Assembly: GCA_934120395.1 (NCBI GenBank)
Contig: CAKOTZ010000003.1
Coordinates: forward strand, 1 to 64,000
DNA length: 64,000 nt
Source: an uncultured Clostridia bacterium
GTDB taxonomy: Bacteria; Bacillota; Clostridia; TANB77; CAG-508
Direction of reading: 5' to 3'
The notes beneath the pieces were generated by a model that was not told the DNA's origin, searched no databases, and worked only from the letters and a program-made list of their open reading frames with translations. Positions 53,362 to 63,200 of the stretch are shown piece after piece (within the stretch, counting starts at the first letter, position 1; each line of letters begins with the position of its first letter). The position numbers were made by a program, and so were the translations under genes.

Positions 53362-54942
53362 GTGTTAAACGCAGTTGGAGTTACTCTAAGGTATGGTAAG
53401 AGAGTATTATTTGAGGATGTTAATATTAAGTTTACAAAAGGAAATTGTTATGGTTTGATTGGGGCAAATGGAGCTGGAAAATCTACTTTTCTTAAAATTT
53501 TGTCTGGAGAAATTGAGCCAAGCAAGGGTGAAGTTACAGTTGAAAAGGGTGCAAGAATTTCTGTACTTAAACAGGACCACTTTGCTTATGAAGAATACAC
53601 AGTTTTAGATACTGTTATGATGGGAAATGAAGAATTATATAATATTATGAAGGAAAAGGAAGCTATTTATGCTAAACCAGATTTTTCAGAGGAAGATGGA
53701 ATGAGAGCCGCTAAATTAGAGGAACGTTTTGCTGAACTAGATGGTTGGAATGCTGAGTCTGACAGTGCAATTTTATTGAATGACTTGGGGATAAGTTCTG
53801 AAAATCATACTAAATATATGAAAGAATTGGAAGCAAAGGATAAGGTAAAGGTTTTACTTGCTCAAGCTTTGTTTGGTAATCCAGATGTATTGCTATTGGA
53901 CGAGCCTACTAACGATTTAGATTTAAAGAGTATTAATTGGCTTCAAGACTTTTTGATTGATTTTGAAAATACTGTAATTGTTGTATCTCATGATCGTTAT
54001 TTCCTAAACAAGGTTTGTACACACATTGCAGATGTGGATTTTGGCAAAATAAAAGTATATAGTGGAAATTATGATTTCTGGTATGAGTCTAGCCAGTTAG
54101 CTTTAAAACAAATGAAGGAAGCTAATAAAAAGAAGGAAGAAAAAATTAAGGAATTGCAGGAGTTTATTCAAAGATTTAGCGCTAATGCTTCAAAATCAAA
54201 GCAAGCTACTTCAAGGAAGAAGTCTTTGGAAAAGATTGAGCTTGATGAAATAAAACCTTCAAATAGAAAGTATCCATATATTGATTTTAAACCAGATAGA
54301 GAAGTTGGAAAAGAAGTTTTGGTTGTGGAAAATCTTTGCAAAACTATTGATGGAGAAAAAATTTTAGATAATCTTTCTTTTACAGCTACTAGAGAAGATA
54401 AAATCGCATTTCTTGCTGATAATGAAAATGCAAAGACTGTATTGTTCCAAATTTTAGCTGGAGAAATGGAAGCTGATTCTGGAACTATTACTTGGGGAAC
54501 AACTATTACTAGAAATTATTTCCCAAAGGATAACAATTATTTGTTCCAGTCTGAAGATAGTATTGTGGATTGGCTAAGACAGTATTCAAAAGACCCTGAT
54601 GAAACTTTTGTAAGAGGATTTTTAGGAAGAATGCTATTTTCTGGAGAAGAGGCATTAAAAAAGGTAAATGTATTATCAGGTGGGGAAAAGGTAAGATGTG
54701 TACTTGCTAAAATGATGCTTTCTGGTGCAAATTTATTAATTTTTGATGAGCCAACGAACCACCTAGATATGGAATCTATTACATCTTTAAATGAGGGAAT
54801 GAAAAAGTTTAATGGTGTTATTTTGTTTACTTCGCATGACCATCAGTTAATGCAAACTGTAGCAAATAAAATTATAGATATACGTAAAGATGGAACTGTT
54901 ATTAAGGAAACTACATATAATGAATACTTAAATATGGAATAA
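53362..54942 (+). CDS. ABC-F family ATPase (YbiT/YkpA-like)
   Basis: A 526-residue soluble protein with two ABC domains joined by a charged linker, as in the ABC-F translation factors. Domain 1 has GANGAGKST and LLLDEPTNDLD, but the expected LSGGQ-type signature reads ELEAKDKVKV. Domain 2 has a degenerate P-loop (ADNENAKT), a good signature LSGGEKVRC and IFDEPTNHLD. The start is GTG 53362 with GGGAGG upstream. Confidence 0.88.
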   Translation: MLNAVGVTLRYGKRVLFEDVNIKFTKGNCYGLIGANGAGKSTFLKILSGEIEPSKGEVTVEKGARISVLKQDHFAYEEYTVLDTVMMGNEELYNIMKEKEAIYAKPDFSEEDGMRAAKLEERFAELDGWNAESDSAILLNDLGISSENHTKYMKELEAKDKVKVLLAQALFGNPDVLLLDEPTNDLDLKSINWLQDFLIDFENTVIVVSHDRYFLNKVCTHIADVDFGKIKVYSGNYDFWYESSQLALKQMKEANKKKEEKIKELQEFIQRFSANASKSKQATSRKKSLEKIELDEIKPSNRKYPYIDFKPDREVGKEVLVVENLCKTIDGEKILDNLSFTATREDKIAFLADNENAKTVLFQILAGEMEADSGTITWGTTITRNYFPKDNNYLFQSEDSIVDWLRQYSKDPDETFVRGFLGRMLFSGEEALKKVNVLSGGEKVRCVLAKMMLSGANLLIFDEPTNHLDMESITSLNEGMKKFNGVILFTSHDHQLMQTVANKIIDIRKDGTVIKETTYNEYLNME

Positions 54943-54954
54943 AAGGAGTTAAAA

Positions 54955-57108
54955 ATGGCTAATATTTTACAAATGATTGCAGATGAGTTGGGGATAAAGA
55001 TTTCGCAAGTTGAAAGTACTGTTAAGTTAATTGATGATGGAAATACAATTCCATTTATTGCTCGTTATCGTAAGGAGGTAACGGGCAATTTGAGCGATGA
55101 AGTTTTGCGTGATTTAGGTGAAAGGCTTGCTTATTTACGTAATTTAGAATCTAGAAAAGAAGAGGTAAGTCGTTTAATTGAGGAACAGGGAAAGTTAACA
55201 GAGGACTTATCAACAGCTATAGACAATGCGCTTACTCTGGCTGAACTTGAAGATATTTATAGACCATATAAGCAAAAGAAAAGAACAAGAGCTACTATTG
55301 CAAAGGAAAAAGGATTAGAGCCTCTTGCTACTATTATTTATTTGCAAATGGAGAAAAAACCTATAGCTGAAATTGCAGAGGAATATATTAATCCTGAAAA
55401 GTCTGTGGATAATGTGGAAGATGCTATTAAAGGTGCTATGGATATTTTGGCTGAAACTATTTCAGATAATGCTCAATATCGTAAACAAATAAAGAGAATG
55501 TGTTTTAGAGAAGCTGTTATTGTTTCTAAGGCCGCTAAGGAAGATGAGAAATCGGCATATGAAATGTATTATGATTTTAGTCAGACTATTTCTAAGGTGC
55601 CTAGTCATAGGATTTTAGCGATGAATCGTGGAGAAAAGGAAGGATTTTTAAAGGTAAAAGTGGATAAACCTGAGGAAAAAATTCTTGATATGATACAAAG
55701 AGATATTGTTAAGGATAAAAATAGTCAGTTTGCTAGTATTTTAATTGAAACGATTGAAGATGCATATAAGCGTTTGATTGAGCCTTCTATTGAACGTGAG
55801 CTGAGAGCTGACTTGTCAGAGAAGGCAGAGGAAAAGGCTATAAAGGTTTTTGGTCAAAATGCTAAGCAACTTTTAATGCAACCACCTATAAAGGGGATGA
55901 ATGTAATTGGATTTGACCCTGCATATCGTACTGGATGTAAAATTGCTGTTATTGATAGTACTGGTAAACTATTAGATACTACTACTATTTATCCTACAGA
56001 ACCTCAAAATGATGTTGATGGTGCAAGAAAGAAATTAGTTGATTTGATTAAAAAATATAAGGTAAATATGATTGCTATTGGAAATGGTACTGCTTCAAGA
56101 GAATCGGAAATGTTTGTATCTGATACTTTAAAGGAATTAGATGAAGAAGTATTTTATGCTATTGTTAGTGAAGCTGGTGCTTCTGTTTATTCTGCTTCAA
56201 AGTTAGCAACAGAAGAATATCCAGATATTAATGTTTCTTTAAGAGGTGCTATATCTATTGCTAGAAGACTTCAAGACCCTCTTGCTGAATTGGTAAAAAT
56301 AGACCCTAAGGCTATTGGAGTAGGACAATATCAACATGATGTTAATCAAAAAAGACTAGATGAAAGTTTGACAGGTGTTGTGGAAGATGCGGTAAATTCG
56401 GTTGGAGTTGATGTTAATACTGCTACGCCATCGTTATTATCTTATGTGGCAGGTGTGAATAATACTATTGCTAAAAATATTGTTATGTATAGAGATGAAA
56501 ATGGTAAAATTAAAAGTCGTAAGGAGTTGCTAAAAGTGCCTAAGTTGGGTAAGGTTGCTTTTGAACAGTGTGCTGGATTTATTCGTATTTTTGATGGAAC
56601 AAATCCTTTAGAAATTACTGCTGTGCACCCTGAAAGTTATGATGCTGCTGAAAAGTTACTTGATAAACTTGGATATAAGAAAGAGGATATTACGGACAAG
56701 GAGAAATTAGAGGAACTTAGAAAAAAGCTTAAAGATGTTAATGTTAAATTATTAGCAAAAGAATTAGATATTGGAGAGCTGACTTTAGCTGATATTGTTG
56801 CTGAACTTTCAAAACCAGGTAGAGACCCTAGAGAAGATTTGCCAAAACCAATTTTAAGGTCAGATGTATTAAAATTTGAAGATTTAAAGGAAGGCATGAT
56901 ATTGACTGGAACTGTTAGAAATGTTATTGATTTTGGAGCTTTTGTGGACATTGGTGTAAAACATGATGGACTTGTTCATATTTCTGAGATGTCAAATAAT
57001 TTTGTTAAAAATCCTGCTGATGTAGTTTCAGTTGGAGATATTGTTAAAGTTAAGGTAATTGGAATTGATAATGAAAGACAGAAGGTTAAGCTTTCTATGA
57101 AAATATAA
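54955..57108 (+). CDS. tex: Tex-family RNA-binding transcription accessory protein
   Basis: Tex, 717 residues. The N-terminal helical region contains IPFIARYRKEVTGNLSDE, the YqgF-like domain GFDPAYRTGCKIAVID, a helix-hairpin-helix region (NTATPSLLSYVAGV, LKVPKLGKVAFEQCAGF) and a C-terminal S1 domain (GTVRNVIDFGAFVDIG). AAAGGAG precedes the ATG, 12 bases after the ABC-F stop. Confidence 0.94.
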   Translation: MANILQMIADELGIKISQVESTVKLIDDGNTIPFIARYRKEVTGNLSDEVLRDLGERLAYLRNLESRKEEVSRLIEEQGKLTEDLSTAIDNALTLAELEDIYRPYKQKKRTRATIAKEKGLEPLATIIYLQMEKKPIAEIAEEYINPEKSVDNVEDAIKGAMDILAETISDNAQYRKQIKRMCFREAVIVSKAAKEDEKSAYEMYYDFSQTISKVPSHRILAMNRGEKEGFLKVKVDKPEEKILDMIQRDIVKDKNSQFASILIETIEDAYKRLIEPSIERELRADLSEKAEEKAIKVFGQNAKQLLMQPPIKGMNVIGFDPAYRTGCKIAVIDSTGKLLDTTTIYPTEPQNDVDGARKKLVDLIKKYKVNMIAIGNGTASRESEMFVSDTLKELDEEVFYAIVSEAGASVYSASKLATEEYPDINVSLRGAISIARRLQDPLAELVKIDPKAIGVGQYQHDVNQKRLDESLTGVVEDAVNSVGVDVNTATPSLLSYVAGVNNTIAKNIVMYRDENGKIKSRKELLKVPKLGKVAFEQCAGFIRIFDGTNPLEITAVHPESYDAAEKLLDKLGYKKEDITDKEKLEELRKKLKDVNVKLLAKELDIGELTLADIVAELSKPGRDPREDLPKPILRSDVLKFEDLKEGMILTGTVRNVIDFGAFVDIGVKHDGLVHISEMSNNFVKNPADVVSVGDIVKVKVIGIDNERQKVKLSMKI

Positions 57109-57131
57109 GAATTTAAATATTGTTAAATGAA

Positions 57132-57158
57132 AAACAGGCATTGTTTAGATGCCTGTTT
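57132..57158. terminator. Bidirectional terminator between tex and the DUF975 gene
   Basis: A 9-bp stem (AAACAGGCA and TGCCTGTTT) overlapping the stop codon of the convergent gene. Confidence 0.7.
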
Positions 57159-57987
57159 CATTTTGTGTTTCTTCTTTGTTTTCTTCTTGTGGATTAATCC
57201 TGTTTTCATAAAATGCTATATAGCTTTGCATTATATATGGTAATAGGAAACAGTATGATGCGAAAAATGAGATTATTCCTAGTAATAGTGAAATATCTAA
57301 TAATAGGGTATAAATTATAGCTGTTAGAAACAACCAACCGATAAAGCTTAAGAATAAACAAAATAATTTCCATCTGTATCCATTCATTAATTCTGCACTT
57401 TTTTCCACAGCTTCTTTTGCTGTTAAGTCGGGATTGTCTATTGCAATCGGATATGCAAGTGTGTATAAATAGAACTTTGGTATAAACATACATATACTTA
57501 CTATGTATAATACAAGAGCACCTATGGATAGTATAAATAAGATATTAATTGTTGGAGTAAGTGCTATACTATTGTATTCAACGGCAATAAAAAAGCCAAG
57601 CATTGCTAAACGTAATAGTGCATACATTAAAATAAATATAGATATTATCATTAGTAAGAATGGCAGTAGCATCTTTTGAATGGTACGTCCTGTTATAGCC
57701 CATGAACGTTTAAAGTTAGAAAATGAAAATTTAAAATAGTCTGGATATGTTTGAGCTTTACCTTTTTTTAGGTTTAACATACTTACTAGGAAGCCATATC
57801 CAAGTGGAACTGTAAGTACAAGACTTGTTATTGAAAGTATTAGGTCTAGAGCTACATCTTCTGAGAGTGCTTCTAAGAAAGATAAGAAAAAGATTATTGC
57901 AGTGAATATTAAACTAAATATAAATGCAGATTTCCACTTGTCTTTTAAATTTTCTCGTGCTACTCTTCTAAAATCGTTTGCTTTCAT
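57145..57987 (-). CDS. DUF975 family membrane protein
   Basis: A 280-residue protein starting MKANDFRRVARENLKDKW, the DUF975 hallmark, with about six membrane helices and the conserved cytoplasmic motif DNPDLTAKEAVEKSAELMNGYRWKLF split over positions 185-210. Function unknown. AGGAATAATTT lies just upstream of the ATG. Confidence 0.88.
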   Translation of the reverse strand: MKANDFRRVARENLKDKWKSAFIFSLIFTAIIFFLSFLEALSEDVALDLILSITSLVLTVPLGYGFLVSMLNLKKGKAQTYPDYFKFSFSNFKRSWAITGRTIQKMLLPFLLMIISIFILMYALLRLAMLGFFIAVEYNSIALTPTINILFILSIGALVLYIVSICMFIPKFYLYTLAYPIAIDNPDLTAKEAVEKSAELMNGYRWKLFCLFLSFIGWLFLTAIIYTLLLDISLLLGIISFFASYCFLLPYIMQSYIAFYENRINPQEENKEETQNETGI

Positions 57988-58095
57988 AAATTATTCCTCC
58001 ATTTTTTATTATATGTGTTATTATATAGGATATTTATGAAAAAGACAATTATTTGTGAATTATTTTGTTTGGAAAAGTTTTAAGAAAAAAATATA

Positions 58096-58491
58096 TTAAT
58101 AATTTTCAAGAAATTCTGAAGCTGTCATTATTTTTGGAAGACTGATATTAATATTATCAAAGTCCTTATCTCCAGTTAAAAAAATATCGATATTTTCAAT
58201 TATAGCTGTATGTAAAATAATATAATCATTTTCATCTCTGATATGAAATAGTTTATTCTCAACATGTGTTGGAGAATAAACTAATGTAAATGGAAAATTT
58301 TCTAAAAATTCATCTAGCAGTTTTATGCTGACTTTAAATTTTGTTTGAATTAATATTTTTAATTCAGAAATGGTGTATGAACATATAATTATTTCATGTT
58401 CTGTGGATAATTTTTGTATTAATTTATTCATCTTTGCACTTTTAAAAATAAAGGCAGAGATAAGAATATTTGTATCAAGCATAACTTTCAT
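58096..58491 (-). CDS. PIN-domain toxin
   Basis: A 131-residue PIN ribonuclease (COG1569-like): MKVMLDTNILISAFIF with the first Asp, the ISELK Glu, RDENDYIIL and LTGDKDFD with the further acidic residues. It probably cuts RNA when freed from the AbrB-type partner. It starts three bases after the antitoxin stop. Confidence 0.88.
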   Translation of the reverse strand: MKVMLDTNILISAFIFKSAKMNKLIQKLSTEHEIIICSYTISELKILIQTKFKVSIKLLDEFLENFPFTLVYSPTHVENKLFHIRDENDYIILHTAIIENIDIFLTGDKDFDNINISLPKIMTASEFLENY

Positions 58492-58494
58492 AAA

Positions 58495-58755
58495 TTAAAC
58501 CTTCTTTCTTTTGTTTTTTCGAAATTCTTTTATTAGTTCTAATACATCTTCTTCAGTTTCTAAATTAAGTCTTTCAGCCTCACCGGTAAAAGCATCTTGT
58601 ATTTTTTCTAGGGCAATCATAGCTGAGTTTTTAATTATAATATCATCACCTTTTTGAATAAAGAGAATTTTGCTACCTTCTTTAAGATTAAGTATTTCTC
58701 TAATTGATTTTGGTATTGTTATTTGTCCTTTTGTTGTTACTTTGGCTAATTCCAT
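58495..58755 (-). CDS. AbrB/SpoVT-type antitoxin
   Basis: An 86-residue protein with the swapped-hairpin DNA-binding domain MELAKVTTKGQITIPKSIRE and LKEGSKILF, then a charged toxin-binding tail. It forms an operon with the PIN toxin and presumably represses it. AAAGGATG precedes the ATG. Confidence 0.9.
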   Translation of the reverse strand: MELAKVTTKGQITIPKSIREILNLKEGSKILFIQKGDDIIIKNSAMIALEKIQDAFTGEAERLNLETEEDVLELIKEFRKNKRKKV

Positions 58756-58860
58756 AAAATCACATCCTTTCTATAATTCCTTACATTCCTTACTAATATT
58801 ATATGCTGTTTTATAAAAATTATCAAGCTTATATAAAAAAGAATTTAAAAGGAAGTAATT

Positions 58861-59985
58861 TTACTTTCTCCCAAGCTCTACTTCAATTTGGCTTTCTTTG
58901 CCGTTTCTTTGTAGTGTAAGTTTTATTTTATCTCCTGGATTCTTTTGATATATATAGTTGCGTAGTTGACTCATGGTATTTATTTCTTTATCATCAATTT
59001 TTTTTATGATGTCTCCTACTTTAAGTCCTACGTTTGCAGATGGACCATCTAATGAAACCTGTGAAATGTAAACACCTTCATCTAGATTTAATGTGGAATC
59101 AAGATAGGGAATTATACTTTTGTCATAAGCAAAAATGCCAAGATATGCTTCGTCAAATTTTCCTTCTTGTGTAAATTTTTCTATTATTGGTTTTATTATG
59201 TTTATTGGAATTGCAAAGCCAATTCCTTCTGCTGATGTTATTTTGACAGAGTTAATTGCTAACATCTCACCATTTGAGTTAATTAGGGGACCTCCACTGT
59301 TGCCAGGATTTATTGTGGCGTCAGTTTGAATTAGGTCTTCCATATAATATGATTTGTCGTTTTCATCAATTTTAATTGTTCGATTTAATCCACTGATTAT
59401 GCCATAAGTAACTGTACGTTGAAATTCTAATCCTATGGGGTTTCCAATAGCATATACTTGATCAGCAATGCGAATTGAATCTGAGTCTCCAAGTTTTATA
59501 TAGTCTAGTCCTCTAGCAGGTATTTTTACAATTGATAGGTCAAGGTCAGTGTCAGACCAAACTACGTTACCGTTATATGATTTTCCATCTTCTAATGTGA
59601 TGTAACAATTACTGTATTTGCTACCAGAAACGTGCTGATTTGTTAAAATATAACCATTTTCTGAGATGACAACTCCTGTTCCAAGTCCTAATTTACTAAT
59701 ACTATCTTGTAGAAATATTGAATTTCCACTGTCTTTTAATTTTGATATACCAACGACTGTTGGAGTTACTTCTGCTATGATGTCTGAAATTTTCTTTTCG
59801 TTTGTTTTAGGCATGTCTTCATATGACAATCTTTGGACTGATATCTGATTTGCTGGAGTGTTGCTTGTGTCAATTCCTAAATATAGTTTATATGAACAAG
59901 CTCCTAATATAATTAAAGATAAAAAAAGTATGAAGTTCATTATTGTTTTTTTAATTTGTATTGTTGTTTTTTTATAACGATACAT
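58861..59985 (-). CDS. HtrA/DegP-like membrane-anchored serine protease
   Basis: About 374 residues: an N-terminal basic stretch and membrane anchor (about 14-34), a trypsin-like domain with the triad His in TNQHVSG, Asp in DLDLSIVKIP and Ser in NPGNSGGPL, then one PDZ domain (about 280-370, YISQVSLDGPSANVGLKVGD). It degrades or guards misfolded exported proteins. I take ATG 59985, with GGTGAG upstream; in-frame starts up to 60042 are possible. Confidence 0.92.
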   Translation of the reverse strand: MYRYKKTTIQIKKTIMNFILFLSLIILGACSYKLYLGIDTSNTPANQISVQRLSYEDMPKTNEKKISDIIAEVTPTVVGISKLKDSGNSIFLQDSISKLGLGTGVVISENGYILTNQHVSGSKYSNCYITLEDGKSYNGNVVWSDTDLDLSIVKIPARGLDYIKLGDSDSIRIADQVYAIGNPIGLEFQRTVTYGIISGLNRTIKIDENDKSYYMEDLIQTDATINPGNSGGPLINSNGEMLAINSVKITSAEGIGFAIPINIIKPIIEKFTQEGKFDEAYLGIFAYDKSIIPYLDSTLNLDEGVYISQVSLDGPSANVGLKVGDIIKKIDDKEINTMSQLRNYIYQKNPGDKIKLTLQRNGKESQIEVELGRK

Positions 59986-60135
59986 TAGTTTGCTCACCAA
60001 CCTTTTATATTTATTATTTCCACAATTGGAAGATTTAAACAATAATTTTCAATGAGTAAAAAGTCGAATTATGTAGAAAGTGTTACATAATAGTGACATT
60101 TTTTTATCTTTTTTATAACAATGAAACAAATAACT

Positions 60136-60163
60136 TTGACTTTTTGATATTTATGTATATAAT
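60136..60163 (+). promoter_or_regulatory. Promoter of the peptide synthetase gene
   Basis: TTGACT (60136-60141), 16 bases, TATAAT (60158-60163), about 40 bases before the start codon. Confidence 0.65.
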
Positions 60164-60201
60164 AATGGAGTATAGAAAGAAAAATGATAAGGGTGAGTTT
60201 G

Positions 60202-63200
60202 GTGAAAGAAAAAGTTTATGAGTTAACGAATCCGCAAAAAGCAATTTGGTATACTGAACAGTACATGCCAAATACGTCTATAGGAAATGTTTGTGGAACT
60301 GTGCATATTGAGGATAAAGTTAATTTTAAGAAATTAGAAGAGTCTATGAACATTATATTGAAATATAATGATAACTTTCGTTTACAATTTGTTATGGAGG
60401 GAACTGAATTAAAACAGGTATTGAAAGAGTATTCGTATTTGAATATTAATCCTGTACAAGTAAAAAATAAAGAAGAGTTAAAAAAGCTTGAAGAAGAGAT
60501 TGTTACCACGCCTTTTTCTCTTTTAAATTCATTTTTATTTCATTTTGTTATATTTGAATTTCCGGATAAGTCTGGTGGTTTTATTATTAGCGCACATCAT
60601 TTGATTGTTGATGCGTGGTCATCAGGCATTATTGTTAATAATATTGTGGATAATTACGAGAAACTTTTAAAGGGTGAAGAACCAAAAACTGAATTTCCAT
60701 CGTATTTAGATTATATAGAGACAGAGAAGGAATATCATTTAAGCGCTAAGTGTGAAAAGGATAAAAAGTATTGGCTAGATATGTTTAATGAAGTGCCTGA
60801 AACAGCACTTATTCCAAGTATGAGCGAGAAAAATAGTAGTGTTGTTTCTTATGCTTCATGTCGAGAGGAATTTATTGTTTCTAAAGCGAGAATTAATGTT
60901 ATTCAAGAGTTTTGCACTAAGTATAAAATTTCTATTTATAACTTTTATATGTCTGTATTAGCCATATATTTAAGTAGAGTTAGCAATTTAGATAGGTTGG
61001 TAATTGGTACTCCTATTTTAAATAGAGCAAATTTTATAGAGAAAAATACTTGTGGTATGTTTATTAGCACAGCTCCTTTTCTTGTTGAGTTCAAAAATGA
61101 GCTTACTTTTGTTGAGCTTGCAAAAAAAGTTGCACTAGATTCGCTTTCGATGCTTAGACATCAAAAGTATTCTTATTTTGAGATTTTGGAGAGCCTTAGA
61201 AAAGAACATAAGGAAATGCCAGGTCTATATTCTGTTTTATTTTCATATCAAAATACTAGAACGAATAGAAGATCTTCGGATATTAAATATGATACTTGGT
61301 GGACATCAAATAGAAATACTTCTGATGCGCTTGATATTCATTTGTATGATATTAGTGATTCTGACGATATGAATTTGGCTTATGATTATCAAGTTAATAA
61401 ATATACTAAACAGGATATCTTACATATAAATGAATGTATTAATGAAATTATTGATCAAGTCTTGAAAAATGGTGACATTTTAGTATCTGATTTGGATATT
61501 GTTACTAAGGATGAAAAAGAGAAATTAATGAATAGTTTTAATCAAGGAAGCCTTGATTATGAGCCAAAATTAGTTGTAGATTTGTTTTTGGAGCAAGTAA
61601 GAAATAACCCTAAACATATTGCTGTTTGTGCCGGTGATAAAGGTATTACCTATGCTATGTTAGATGAAATGTCTAATAAGCTAGCTAATGTAATACTAAA
61701 AACTACAGGGAATAAGAGAGGTATTATAGGGGTACGTTTGGATAGAAATATTTCATTAATAGTAAGCATTTTGGCTATATTAAAAAGTGGAAATATTTAT
61801 ATGCCAATAAATCCAGAATATCCTGTAGATCGTGTGAATTATATGATCGAAAATAGCAATGCAATTGCATGCATTACTGAATTTGAACAAGAAATTAACA
61901 CGAATTGTATTGCCTTAGAAGATTTGAAATGGGATGTTTTGAATGCTGAAGAGGTTTATGTTGAAACTAAAATGGATGATGTTGCTTATGTTATTTATAC
62001 TTCAGGTTCTACTGGAAAACCAAAGGGAATTTTAGTTAAACATGAGAATTTGATTAACTTTATTCACTGTTTTAATGAACAGTTTGTGAATAAGTTTTCG
62101 ACAAATGACGTTTGTTTGTCTTTGACTAATATTTCTTTTGATGTTAGCATTGCTGAGCTATTTGTGCCTCTTGTATATGGCGCAACTTTAGTGCTACATC
62201 AGGAAAATAATTTAAGTGATATTAATTTGTTATGTGATACCATTGTGGATAAAAAAGTTACTTTTTTATATTTGCCGCCAACTATTTTAAGTGATGTCTA
62301 TGAAAAGTTAAAGGATAAAAATGTTAAAATTAATAAACTTTTAGTAGGGGTTGCTCCTATTCAAAACAAGGTTTTATATAATTATAGACTTTTAAATTCT
62401 TCAATTGAAATTATAAATGGATATGGGCCTAGTGAAACTACTATTTGTTGTACTTTTTATAAATATAATGGTGAAAATGATAATAAGATTATTCCTATAG
62501 GAAGACCAATTTTAAACAATAATATTTATATTTTAAATAAGAAAATGCAATTACAGCCTATTGGTGTTGTGGGTGAAATTTATGTTTCTGGAAAAAATGT
62601 AAGCAAGGGATATATTAATAATGAAGTCCTAAACCAAAAGTGTTTTATTAAGGATAAATTTCATGATAGTATTTGTTATGCTACTGGTGATATGGGGTAT
62701 TGGGATAAAAATGGTATTTTACATTTTGTTGGTCGTAATGATAATCAAGTAAAGTTTAGAGGTTATAGAATTGAACTTAATGAGATTAACTATCAGTTAC
62801 ATACTATTGAATGTGTGAATAATGCTATTGTTCAAATTAAGAATATAGGTGATAAGAGTTATCTTGTTGCATATGTGGAGACTAGAATTAGTAAAGAAAA
62901 AATAAAAGCAGAATTAATGAATAAGTTGCCTTTTTATATGATTCCTTCTCATTTTATTGTGTTAGAGAAATTTCCACTAACTTTAAATGGAAAAATTGAT
63001 TTAAAGGCATTGCCTGAGTTTGAGCTAAAGAATAGTGATAAAACTTTACCAACAAATTCGACCGAAGTGAAATTGTTTGACATATGGAAAAAAATACTTG
63101 GGGATATTGATTTTGGAACTAAGGATAGTTTTTTTGATCTAGGTGGAGATTCACTTATGACTATTCGATTGATTTCTGAGATTGAAAATGAGTTCGGAAA

